From Pararhodonellum marinum (GTDB taxonomy: Bacteria > Bacteroidota > Bacteroidia > Cytophagales > Cyclobacteriaceae), in the NCBI RefSeq assembly GCF_015354735.1, contig NZ_JACEFJ010000003.1, forward strand, positions 186,001 to 250,000: a stretch of 64,000 nt of DNA. Direction: 5' to 3'. The position numbers and the translations under genes were made by a program. The first letter of the stretch is position 1, and the number at the start of each line of letters is the position of its first letter. The notes under the pieces were generated by a model. That model worked only from the letters and a program-made list of their open reading frames with translations. It did no database searches and had not been told where the DNA came from. Positions 52,624 to 60,672 of this stretch are shown in pieces.

Positions 52624-53328
52624 TTAGATTACTAAAGTGGGTGAGAAATTACCCTTTGTGACATCTTTTTGGATAAGCTGATAATCCTTTTTTTGGATTG
52701 GATAAAACGCAATCCGATCTCCGGGCTGGGCAAAGACAGGGGGGGCATGTTCCGGTCGAAATAAACTCACCGGACATTTGCCAATTATATGCCATCCTCC
52801 TGGACTGTCCAAGGGATAAACCCCAGTTTGTTTTCCGCCTATGGCTACCGAACCTTTTGGAATCAGTGGGTCTGGATGTTTTTTTCTGGGTAAATGTAGG
52901 ATTTCAGGGAGTCCCCCCAAGTACATGAATCCCGGTAAAAAGCCATAGAAATACAATAGGTAGTTGTTTTGGCAATGATGATCCACAATTTCATTCGGTG
53001 AAAGTTGAAGTATGTGGGCCATGGATTCCAAATCTTTACCTTCGTAAAGAACAGGAAGGGTCCAGCTTTGATAGATCCATTTTGGCTTGGGTAAAGTGAT
53101 GACCTGAAGTAAGGTATCAATGATCTGAACGTAATCAAATTTATCCTTGAACACACATCCCATCTGATGATAGCCCATCCTAAGGTCCCTAAGTTCATGT
53201 CCATAATTTTCTGTGATCACTTCTTTGGCAAGTAGCATTTCCTGGAGAATTTCCGGTGAAATTTTGTCGGGCCAACAAATTTCCAGTTGTTGAGGACTGG
53301 TTTGGTGAAATTGTAGGGCAAATTTCAT
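52624..53328 (-). CDS. pxpB: 5-oxoprolinase subunit PxpB (KipI-like)
   Basis: 234 residues of the allophanate hydrolase subunit 1 family: LRDLRMGYHQMGCVFKDKFD, a VLYEGKDLESMAHILQLSP segment, HHCQNNYLLYFYGFLPGFMY, LGGLPEILHLPRKKHPDPLI, PKGSVAIGGKQTGVYPLDSP and GGWHIIGKCPVSLF. The GFxPGFxYLGGLP and PxGSVAIGGxQTGVYP blocks are diagnostic. It overlaps pxpA by 4 nt (ATGA) and touches pxpC. Confidence 0.93.
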   Translation of the reverse strand: MKFALQFHQTSPQQLEICWPDKISPEILQEMLLAKEVITENYGHELRDLRMGYHQMGCVFKDKFDYVQIIDTLLQVITLPKPKWIYQSWTLPVLYEGKDLESMAHILQLSPNEIVDHHCQNNYLLYFYGFLPGFMYLGGLPEILHLPRKKHPDPLIPKGSVAIGGKQTGVYPLDSPGGWHIIGKCPVSLFRPEHAPPVFAQPGDRIAFYPIQKKDYQLIQKDVTKGNFSPTLVI

Positions 53329-54047
53329 GCGGAACGGATAAGTTGTAAGTGAGAGGAAATGGCTTTTGCCAATTGGACTGCCTTGGGATTGTCCCCATGT
53401 ACACAGAGGGTTTGGATTTGGACAGGTATCAGGGTTCCATCAAGACATTGGATCACATGATCTTCAGCCATTCGCCCAACGTGGGCAAGTACTTCCGTTA
53501 TTGATGTCAAAACAGCCTTCGGATGTTGGCGGGGAATTAACGAGCCATCTGCAAAGTAATTTCTATCAGCAAATCCTTCAATGCGGTAGTCAATCCCAGC
53601 AGTTCGGGCTTTATCCTCAATGACACTCTTAAAGGGCACAAAAAGGGCTACACCTGAATAATATTGTCGGACCAGTTCCACCATAAGTTCGGCTACCTCT
53701 GGGTTTTTGGCGGCATCATTGTATAAGGCACCGTGCGGTTTGATGTGATTTAGGGTACCTCCATTTTCCTTGATCAAAGTATCCAGAGATTGAATTTGAT
53801 CCAAAATGTTTGCCTTTAAACATTCTTTGTCCATTTTTATGGAAATCCTTCCAAAGTTGACCCGGTCAGGATAGGAGGGATGTGCCCCTATTTTTACCTT
53901 ATGTTGCAGGGCAAGTCGGATGGTTCCTTGCATGGTCTGATCGTTTCCAGTGTGCCCACCACAAGCGATGTTGCAACTTTGGATATAAGGCATGATGGCT
54001 TCATCTGTTCCCATTCCTTCACCTAAATCTGCATTCAATTCCATCAT
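53325..54047 (-). CDS. pxpA: 5-oxoprolinase subunit PxpA (LamB/YcsF family)
   Basis: 240 residues: MELNADLGEGMGTDEAIMPY, IQSCNIACGGHTGNDQTMQG, KIGAHPSYPDRVNFGR, LNHIKPHGALYNDAAKNPEV, FADRNYFADGSLIPR and CVHGDNPKAVQLAKAI. These contain the conserved Asp/His residues of the YcsF family. Second gene of the operon, 31 bp after the NRAMP-like gene and overlapping pxpB. Confidence 0.94.
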   Translation of the reverse strand: MMELNADLGEGMGTDEAIMPYIQSCNIACGGHTGNDQTMQGTIRLALQHKVKIGAHPSYPDRVNFGRISIKMDKECLKANILDQIQSLDTLIKENGGTLNHIKPHGALYNDAAKNPEVAELMVELVRQYYSGVALFVPFKSVIEDKARTAGIDYRIEGFADRNYFADGSLIPRQHPKAVLTSITEVLAHVGRMAEDHVIQCLDGTLIPVQIQTLCVHGDNPKAVQLAKAISSHLQLIRSA

Positions 54048-54078
54048 TTGCTTTTCTTTTGTTTAAAAACCATCACCA

Positions 54079-55296
54079 TCAATTGATTATTTGCAGGATG
54101 CTTTTCAGACCTAGCAACAATGTGAACAACCAGATGATTAGCCCTAATATATTCAATTTCCAGCTGTTTTTAAAGTGACCCAGGAGTCCCTTTTGGTTTA
54201 CAGTCCATAATAAAAACGTGCTGATCAAAGGGAGTAGTATTCCATTGGCCAATTGGGCAAATGTAATGAGTTGCACAGGTTTAATGCCCAATGAAGAAAA
54301 CATCAGGCCCAAACCCAAGATAGTTCCCATCGCCCAACGCATGGCTTTGGACTTGATCGCTGTGTCCAATCCGAAACAACCTGACACCACCAAGGCTCCT
54401 GCCAAGGGGGCTGTAATGGCTGAAGTGATGCCGGCTGCAAACAAACCGATTCCCAGAAAGTAGGGTGCGAAGCCCCCCAGGGTCAGTTCAAGCCCTTTGG
54501 CCAAGTCTATTGCAGAGTTAACTTCTTCCGCTGATCCAACCGCGGCGGTGATGACTATGGCCATGGAAATCAAACCACCTAAGATGACCGATACCAAGGT
54601 ATCTTTCCGCACATATTTCAAGTCAGAGGTTTTAGCCCATTTTTGACCTACCAAAGAAGCATGAAGAAAAAGATTGTAGGGAACCACAGTCGTTCCAATC
54701 AGTGCGACGATGGTCAGAATATTGCTTGTGTCAATTTTTGGAACCAAGCCTTTGAACAGCAAGCCTAGGTGCGGACGGGTCAAAATAGCCGTACTCAGAA
54801 AGGCCAGACTCATTAAAATCACCAAAGCCAGCATGAATTTTTCAATGGATTTGATTGACCCAGTCATGAGCAGAACAAAGGCCAAAAGCCCGATCAGGAC
54901 ATTGAGCGGTTTTATTTTAAATTGCCCAATGGAAAATTCCGGGGAGGAAAGAAAAACCTCCAAGCCCAGGGCCCCACCGCTGATGTTGCCGGCTTCATAG
55001 GCGGCATTACCCAAAACAATGGCCAACAGCACCAAAACAAGCGCCGAAAGTTTGAGTACAGGAGGGTGGATCTGGGATTTAATGGCTTCTGCAAGACCTT
55101 TCTGGGTCACCAAACCAATTCTTGCTGCCATTTCCTGTAATACAATGGTGGCCAAAATGGATAAACCCAAAGCCCAAAGCAGATCAAATCCAAAATTGAC
55201 TCCAGCGACTGTGCAGACCGTCACCGTACCAGGTCCAATAAAAGCTGCTGCCACCAGAGGACCAGGTCCTATGTTATTTCTCCAGTTTTTACCCAT
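54079..55296 (-). CDS. NRAMP-family transporter with non-canonical substrate site
   Basis: 405 residues and about 11 helices with NRAMP sequence throughout (LLWALGLSILATIVLQEMAA, RIGLVTQKGLAEAIKSQ, VGSAEEVNSAIDLAKGLE). The metal-binding motifs are not those of Mn/Fe transporters. The helix-1 DPGN is GPGT (G21 and T24), and the helix-6 MPHN is VPYN (V205-N208). In typical members the Asp, Asn and Met coordinate the metal. It is the first gene of the pxp operon, as with the NRAMP-like ycsG gene beside ycsF-kipIA in Bacillus subtilis. That suggests a different cargo, perhaps 5-oxoproline, rather than metal. This is inference from residues and context. Confidence 0.85.
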   Translation of the reverse strand: MGKNWRNNIGPGPLVAAAFIGPGTVTVCTVAGVNFGFDLLWALGLSILATIVLQEMAARIGLVTQKGLAEAIKSQIHPPVLKLSALVLVLLAIVLGNAAYEAGNISGGALGLEVFLSSPEFSIGQFKIKPLNVLIGLLAFVLLMTGSIKSIEKFMLALVILMSLAFLSTAILTRPHLGLLFKGLVPKIDTSNILTIVALIGTTVVPYNLFLHASLVGQKWAKTSDLKYVRKDTLVSVILGGLISMAIVITAAVGSAEEVNSAIDLAKGLELTLGGFAPYFLGIGLFAAGITSAITAPLAGALVVSGCFGLDTAIKSKAMRWAMGTILGLGLMFSSLGIKPVQLITFAQLANGILLPLISTFLLWTVNQKGLLGHFKNSWKLNILGLIIWLFTLLLGLKSILQIIN

Positions 55297-55379
55297 AATG
55301 CCAATGGATTCCTTCGGAGACTGCTCCTATGGAACTAATTGAAAGTGACTAAAGTAGGAAATAATGAAAAAGAATTGAC

Positions 55380-56051
55380 TTAGGGTCGCAAAATGTTTGC
55401 AAACAAGCCTACCTGAAGGTACCCATGACTTTCTCCTGCCACATCTTGGGACATCCAACCAGCCTGTAGGTTCACCCCCCTATTGAATTGGTAACCCAAA
55501 GCTGTATAAAAACGGTTGCGGTCATACAAGAACCCTTGAGGCTGAATGAACAGCTCGTCATAGGCGGTGATAAAAAAAGTCTGGGCTTGAATGGTTTCCT
55601 TATTGATGGGAAAAGCAGCCATTAAGCGGTACCTGACCCTGTTTTTATAGATGTCTTCCACAAACCTTTGCTCTAACCTGCCCCGATGCTCCAGTGAAAA
55701 CCTACCGATTTTTTGTAAATAAAGGGCTTGTTGCCAGATTCTGTTTTCTTTAAAAGTATGCTCTATGGTCTTTTCATTGGGATAGGTTTCAATATAACCA
55801 TACCCTGCTGTGACCACGAAATTCTCGTTGAAGTGGTGGTTGATTCCGGTTCTGAGCAGCAATTGCTCGTGACTGGCATTTAAATCAAGATAACGGTCCT
55901 GTATTTCAGCATGGACACTCCACCGGTCATTGATTTCTGTCTTGTTAAAAAACATGTACCAAATGCCTAAATTGCTTTCCGGCACACTTTGGGCAAGGAG
56001 AGGAAGGTAAGTTCCCGAAAGCAGCAAAACAAGAAGGAAAATTCGGTTCAT
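55380..56051 (-). CDS. DUF2490 outer membrane protein
   Basis: 223 residues with a signal peptide (MNRIFLLVLLLSGTYLPLLA) and a DUF2490 barrel: LGIWYMFFNKTEINDRWSVH, AEIQDRYLDLNASHEQLLLR, TGINHHFNENFVVTAGYGYI, RLEQRFVEDIYKNRVRYRLM, ELFIQPQGFLYDRNRFYTAL, GYQFNRGVNLQAGWMSQ. Twelve or so beta strands are expected. Function unknown. It is 83 bp upstream of the NRAMP-like gene on the same strand and may lead the pxp transcript or be separate. Confidence 0.85.
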   Translation of the reverse strand: MNRIFLLVLLLSGTYLPLLAQSVPESNLGIWYMFFNKTEINDRWSVHAEIQDRYLDLNASHEQLLLRTGINHHFNENFVVTAGYGYIETYPNEKTIEHTFKENRIWQQALYLQKIGRFSLEHRGRLEQRFVEDIYKNRVRYRLMAAFPINKETIQAQTFFITAYDELFIQPQGFLYDRNRFYTALGYQFNRGVNLQAGWMSQDVAGESHGYLQVGLFANILRP

Positions 56052-56196
56052 GGAAATGGGTTTATTATACCAATCTTACGGTAATTCCATCGCAATAGAT
56101 GCTGAATTTCCGGAAATGGTTAAAATTTATTTTTTCGTAAATTGATTGTTTATGCCTTAATAGCTCCTTACTTTTCGTTAAGAAATAAAAAAAGTG

Positions 56197-56877
56197 ATGA
56201 AGTGCCATTATTCCTATGTACTTTTTTTGATCGGGTTTTTTGTTACACCTGAGGTCTTGGCGCAAAGCCAACAAGATTATATAGAGGTAGATGCAGAGAT
56301 GCGCAACAAAGCCATCTTGCTTACCCAGGAAGCCTTACAGTTATTGGAAGAGGAAAAAAACAACCTCGCTGTCTTAAAGTTGGAAGCTGCCATTGAGGCG
56401 GACTCTACTTTTTACCCGGCCTTTGTGGGTATATACAATGCCGGAAGGTCCTTGGCTGGGGATAAGTCCTATCTGATCAATTATCTGGAACGTGCGAAGG
56501 CCCTTTTCCGGCAGAACGATGAGCTTTGTTATTACCTGGGAAATATTTATCAGAATGAGATGGACTTTGAAAATGCCATCCGTGAATATGGTGAGGCCAT
56601 CCGTTACAGTAAAATCAATGGAGAAGACTATCCGATTGTCTATGCTTATTATTTCAACAGGGCCAATTGTTTTCTGAAAACCCAACAGTATAGGAAAGCC
56701 ATAACAGATTATGATTATTCGCTGGATTTAAGTCCCAACAATGCCGACATCTATACCAATCGGGGGTACTGTCATTTGAAAGTGCAGGAAAAGGAAAAAG
56801 CCTGTTTTGATTGGAGCAGGGGTTTGGAATTGGGAAATCCCCAAAATAAAAAATACCTCGAAACGCACTGCCGATAA
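56197..56877 (+). CDS. Secreted TPR-repeat protein
   Basis: 226 residues from the ATG at 56197 (a GTG lies just before). A signal peptide ends near VLAQ. About four TPR units follow, for example LTQEALQLLEEEKNNLAVLK, ELCYYLGNIYQNEMDFENAI, YYFNRANCFLKTQQYRKAIT, DYDYSLDLSPNNADIYTNRG, YCHLKVQEKEKACFDWSRGL. The final unit ends in GNPQNKKYLETHCR. Such proteins mediate protein contacts in the periplasm. It precedes the trk genes by ~140 bp on the same strand. Confidence 0.85.
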   Translation: MKCHYSYVLFLIGFFVTPEVLAQSQQDYIEVDAEMRNKAILLTQEALQLLEEEKNNLAVLKLEAAIEADSTFYPAFVGIYNAGRSLAGDKSYLINYLERAKALFRQNDELCYYLGNIYQNEMDFENAIREYGEAIRYSKINGEDYPIVYAYYFNRANCFLKTQQYRKAITDYDYSLDLSPNNADIYTNRGYCHLKVQEKEKACFDWSRGLELGNPQNKKYLETHCR

Positions 56878-57017
56878 GATTAAATGTCGAGATTAGGAAA
56901 ATTCTAAAGGATATGAAAAGGCTGAGAGAAACCAACAGGAAAAAAAAGGATATTTACTATGTTCCAAATATTGTTTTTAATTTTACATCTGGTTTTCAAA
57001 CCAATTGATTACTGCTT

Positions 57018-58364
57018 ATGGCCATGAATATAGTGATTGCTGGTGCGGGAGATATGGGATACCATCTTGCTGAGCAATTGAGTTACGAGAACAGAGACAT
57101 CATCCTGATCGATACCAACAAGGAAGTTCTGGACAATGTGGCCTCCCATCTTGACATCATGACCATAGTGGGGGATTCCTCTTCCATTGAGGTGTTGAAA
57201 AATGCCAATGTCAAGGAAGCCAGCATGGTTATGGCAGTGACCACCTCTGAAAAAACCAATATCCTTACCGCTATTTTTGCCAAACAACTTGGTGCGAAAA
57301 GGGTGGTGGCAAGGGTGAGAAACCATGATTATCTGGAACCTGAAAACAAAACCTATTTTGAAAACCTGGGAATAGATACCATTATTTCACCTACCATGCT
57401 TTGCAGTGGAGAAATCCACCGGATGATCAAAAATTCTACTTTTTCTGATATTTTCGAATTTGAAGAAGGTAAATTGAATGTGGTGGGCATTACATTGGAT
57501 CAGTATTCCTCCTTGGTCAACAAGAAAATTTCCGACGCCAGTAAAAGCCCCATTTTCAAAGAGATTCGGATCATAGCCATTGTCAGAGATCAGATGACAC
57601 TGATTCCCCGAGGCAATACCATCATTAGAAACAATGACCATGTCTACTTTATTTCGAATAAACAGGCAGTAGATTCCATCATTGATCTGATAGGACAAAA
57701 AGAAGTCATCATCAAAAATATAATGATCATCGGAGGTGATGATATGGCATACACAACAGCCATTAAATTGGATGAGGATTATCGGGTGACCTTGGTTCAC
57801 AACAATAAAGAGAGGTGTAAATGGCTTGCGGAGCAACTAAAAAACACCTTGGTCATCAATGGGGATTATAAAAATATCGATCTATTGATTGAAGAAGGTT
57901 TGGAAGAAATGGATGCGTTTTTGGCCCTCACGGAAAGTTCCGAGACCAATATTATCACTAGTCTGAGTGCCAAAAACCATGGGGTGTACAAAACCATCGC
58001 CCATGTAGATACCAGAGAATATATCCATATTTCCCATAGCATAGGGGTGGACTCCCTGATCAATAAAAAACTGGTGGCGGCCAATCAGATCACCCGGTTT
58101 TTGAAAAAGGGTAAAGTAGAGGCCGTTTCTGGAATTTATGGAGTAGATGCGGAATTTATACAATATGAGATTTCCAAAAATAACCGACTTACCAAACATG
58201 CCCTGAAGGATCTTCACTTTCCTGAAACGGCCATTGTGGCAGGAGTAGTAAGGGGAGAAGATGTGTATATTCCAGATGGAGATTTTAAGCTACAAATTCA
58301 TGATAAAGCATTGGTTTTTGCACTGCCTTCAGCTAAAAATGCTTTGGAAAAACTTTTTCATTGA
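57018..58364 (+). CDS. trkA: Trk potassium uptake regulatory subunit TrkA
   Basis: 448 residues with two TrkA-N Rossmann domains and two TrkA-C domains. First Rossmann: IVIAGAGDMGYHLAEQL with the GxGxxG fold, acidic residue in IILIDTNKE. TrkA-C: FEEGKLNVVGITLDQYSSLV. Second Rossmann: IMIIGGDDMAYTTAIKLDED, then DAFLALTESSETNIITSLSA. Final TrkA-C: ALKDLHFPETAIVAGVVRGE. TrkA forms a ring under TrkH and gates K+ flow through NAD(H)/ATP binding. The glycine motif of the second domain is GGDDMA rather than GxGxxG. The gene lies 3 bp before trkH. Confidence 0.95.
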   Translation: MAMNIVIAGAGDMGYHLAEQLSYENRDIILIDTNKEVLDNVASHLDIMTIVGDSSSIEVLKNANVKEASMVMAVTTSEKTNILTAIFAKQLGAKRVVARVRNHDYLEPENKTYFENLGIDTIISPTMLCSGEIHRMIKNSTFSDIFEFEEGKLNVVGITLDQYSSLVNKKISDASKSPIFKEIRIIAIVRDQMTLIPRGNTIIRNNDHVYFISNKQAVDSIIDLIGQKEVIIKNIMIIGGDDMAYTTAIKLDEDYRVTLVHNNKERCKWLAEQLKNTLVINGDYKNIDLLIEEGLEEMDAFLALTESSETNIITSLSAKNHGVYKTIAHVDTREYIHISHSIGVDSLINKKLVAANQITRFLKKGKVEAVSGIYGVDAEFIQYEISKNNRLTKHALKDLHFPETAIVAGVVRGEDVYIPDGDFKLQIHDKALVFALPSAKNALEKLFH

Positions 58365-58367
58365 TCC

Positions 58368-59819
58368 ATGATCCATTTTAAAGCCATTGCAAAAGTATTG
58401 GGAGCCCTATTGATATTATTAGGGGGATTGATGCTTCCTGGTATCGGGTTTTCTTTCTACTACAACAGTGGTGATCAAATGGCTTTGATTTACTCAGCGT
58501 TTGTTTCTTTGGCCACCGGAGCCATGCTCTATTTTTCTTTCTCGAAGCAAGATCAAAATATCCGAAAAAGAGAGGGATACCTGATTGTGGCCCTCAGTTG
58601 GTTATTGATGTCCCTTTTTGGATTGATGCCTTATCTTGTAAGTGGAAGTATCAGCAATCTGCCGGATGCGATTTTCGAATCTGTTTCTGGTCTGACAACA
58701 ACCGGAGCTACCATATTGACCGACATAGAAGCTTTACCTGAAGGCATCTTGTTTTGGAGAAGTATGACCCAATGGATTGGAGGTCTTGGCATTATTGTAT
58801 TGACAGTAGCCATCTTGCCTTTGTTGGGTATTGGGGGAATAGAACTTTTTGTGGCAGAATCTCCTGGACCCACCTCTGATAAGTTGCACCCTAGGATCAG
58901 GGAGACCGCCAAACGCCTATGGTTCGTATATGTAGGGCTTACATTTATGGCAGGAATTCTGTATTATTTGGGTGGCATGACTTTTTTTGATGCAGCCAAC
59001 CATGCGCTGACCACCATGGCCACGGGAGGTTTTTCCACCAAAAATTCCAGCATGGCTTTTTATGACACAGCATTCATCCAATATGTGGCTGTGGTTTTCA
59101 TGTTTTTGGCCGGAACCAACTTCACTTTAATTTATTTTGGAATCACAGGTAGGTTTCAAAAAGTCTGGAGAAGTGATGAATTTAGGGCTTACCTAAGTGT
59201 TGTATTACTTTTGGTCATATTGTTGGCCATACCGGTTTACTACCACAGTGGCAAACCCCTTGAGAATGCTTTTAGAGATACCTTGTTTCAAGTGGTTTCC
59301 CTGATCACCACAACAGGCTATGTGACTGCGGATTACACGTCCTACAGCAATGGGTTGACACTCGTTTTCTTTATGCTTCTTTTCTTTGGTGGCTGTGCCG
59401 GTTCCACAAGTGGGGGGATTAAGTTTGTCAGGCACCTTACCTTTTTCAAAAACGCCATTTTGGAATTCAAAAGAATTGTTCATCCAAGGGCAGTCGTCCC
59501 CCTCAAAATCAATGGGGATAGGGTAACAGGAAAAATCATTACCCATATCATTAATTTCCTGCTGATCTATCTGATCATTTTTGTTTTGGGAAGTGTTGTG
59601 ATCAGTGCCATGGGTTATGATATCCTGACTTCATTTGGGGCAGTGGCCACTTCCCTTGGTAATGTAGGGCCAGCCATTGGCTTGGTGGGACCCGTTGATA
59701 ATTTTGCTTTTTTCTCTCCAGTAGCCAAAATCTTCTTGGCATTTCTGATGTTATTGGGAAGGTTGGAGCTGTTTACCATACTAATTCTGTTTACTCCTTA
59801 CTTTTGGCGGGCCAATTGA
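58368..59819 (+). CDS. trkH: Trk potassium channel subunit TrkH
   Basis: 483 residues with ~10 helices and four pore-loop repeats: TTTGATIL, TMATGGFSTKNS, TTTGYVTADY and TSLGNVGPAIG. The selectivity filter glycines are visible in each. FGGCAGSTSGGIKFVRHL and WRSMTQWIGGLGIIVLTVAI are further TrkH blocks. The gene begins 3 bp after trkA, so both subunits are co-expressed. Uptake of K+ across the inner membrane. Confidence 0.95.
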   Translation: MIHFKAIAKVLGALLILLGGLMLPGIGFSFYYNSGDQMALIYSAFVSLATGAMLYFSFSKQDQNIRKREGYLIVALSWLLMSLFGLMPYLVSGSISNLPDAIFESVSGLTTTGATILTDIEALPEGILFWRSMTQWIGGLGIIVLTVAILPLLGIGGIELFVAESPGPTSDKLHPRIRETAKRLWFVYVGLTFMAGILYYLGGMTFFDAANHALTTMATGGFSTKNSSMAFYDTAFIQYVAVVFMFLAGTNFTLIYFGITGRFQKVWRSDEFRAYLSVVLLLVILLAIPVYYHSGKPLENAFRDTLFQVVSLITTTGYVTADYTSYSNGLTLVFFMLLFFGGCAGSTSGGIKFVRHLTFFKNAILEFKRIVHPRAVVPLKINGDRVTGKIITHIINFLLIYLIIFVLGSVVISAMGYDILTSFGAVATSLGNVGPAIGLVGPVDNFAFFSPVAKIFLAFLMLLGRLELFTILILFTPYFWRAN

Positions 59820-59843
59820 TTTTGAATATTAAAATGCATTGAG

Positions 59844-60662
59844 ATGAAGAGCAAATTGGACTATCAAATCATTTCTGTTTTTACTGATCAGGACCTAGGG
59901 TACAAAGGTAATCCCGCTGCTTGCATTTACTTGGAAAATCCTTTATCAGAGAAACAAATGAAGGACATCGCCATACAATTGGATCAACCGGCCACTTCAT
60001 TTATCTGGAAAGAACTTCCTGACACAGAAACATTCCGGGTAAGGTGGTTTGCTCCTGACAAGGAAATCCAATTGTGTGGTCACGGTGGGGCTGCTACGGG
60101 ACTTTTTCTTGCCAAGCGGTATCCATCCTTGAAATCAATTCAACTCCAATACAATCAAGGAGTTTTTACCATTGAGCTGCCCAATGATACCCAATTTGAA
60201 TTGACCTTAGAGGCCATACCTGTCACCAGGGAAATCTCGGTTCCGGAATCCATAAAAAAAGGGCTGGGAATTGAATTGCTTGGGCTTTTTGAAACAGGAA
60301 ATAAGCACATAGTTTGGGCCACTCATGAACATGAAATCATGGACATGAAACCTGACTTTGAACTTTTAAGGCAATGCAGCATTTTTGGTTATGCCATCAC
60401 CGCAGCGGGAAGGGAAGTGGATTTTGTCAGCAGGACACTGATTCCCCATACCTTGCAGTTGGAGGATTATGCAACGGGTTCTTCACATGCAGCTTTGATT
60501 CCCTTCTGGGCCGAAAAACTTAAGAAAATTTATCTTAAAGCTAGGCAGTACAGCAGTCGAGGTGGATTTTTTGAAGGTGAACTTAAGGATAACTTGGTAA
60601 AACTGACAGGGAAGTTTGCCTGGGAAGCGGAAGGTCAGGTAGCCATACCTAAAAACACGTAA
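59844..60662 (+). CDS. PhzF-family isomerase homologue lacking the catalytic Glu
   Basis: 272 residues of the PhzF/DapF-like fold: IISVFTDQDLGYKGNPAACI, FRVRWFAPDKEIQLCGHGGA, ATGLFLAKRYPSLKSI, IFGYAITAAGREVDFVSRTL and LEDYATGSSHAALIPFW. The canonical motif (N-L-S-E-T-x-F) reads QLDQPATSF, placing Ala50 where the general acid/base Glu45 of PhzF normally lies. The GHGGAA and DYATGSSH blocks are kept. Known members isomerise or epimerise small metabolites; this one may be inactive or have shifted chemistry. It stands 25 bp after trkH on the same strand and could be the third gene of its transcript. It is convergent with the TPR histidine kinase. Confidence 0.85.
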   Translation: MKSKLDYQIISVFTDQDLGYKGNPAACIYLENPLSEKQMKDIAIQLDQPATSFIWKELPDTETFRVRWFAPDKEIQLCGHGGAATGLFLAKRYPSLKSIQLQYNQGVFTIELPNDTQFELTLEAIPVTREISVPESIKKGLGIELLGLFETGNKHIVWATHEHEIMDMKPDFELLRQCSIFGYAITAAGREVDFVSRTLIPHTLQLEDYATGSSHAALIPFWAEKLKKIYLKARQYSSRGGFFEGELKDNLVKLTGKFAWEAEGQVAIPKNT

Positions 60663-60672
60663 GTTCTTTAGA

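Noticed and set aside
55297-55379. Possible metal riboswitch before the NRAMP-like gene
   Set aside because: Only 83 bp separate the genes, no recognisable riboswitch core is visible, and the transporter lacks metal-site residues.
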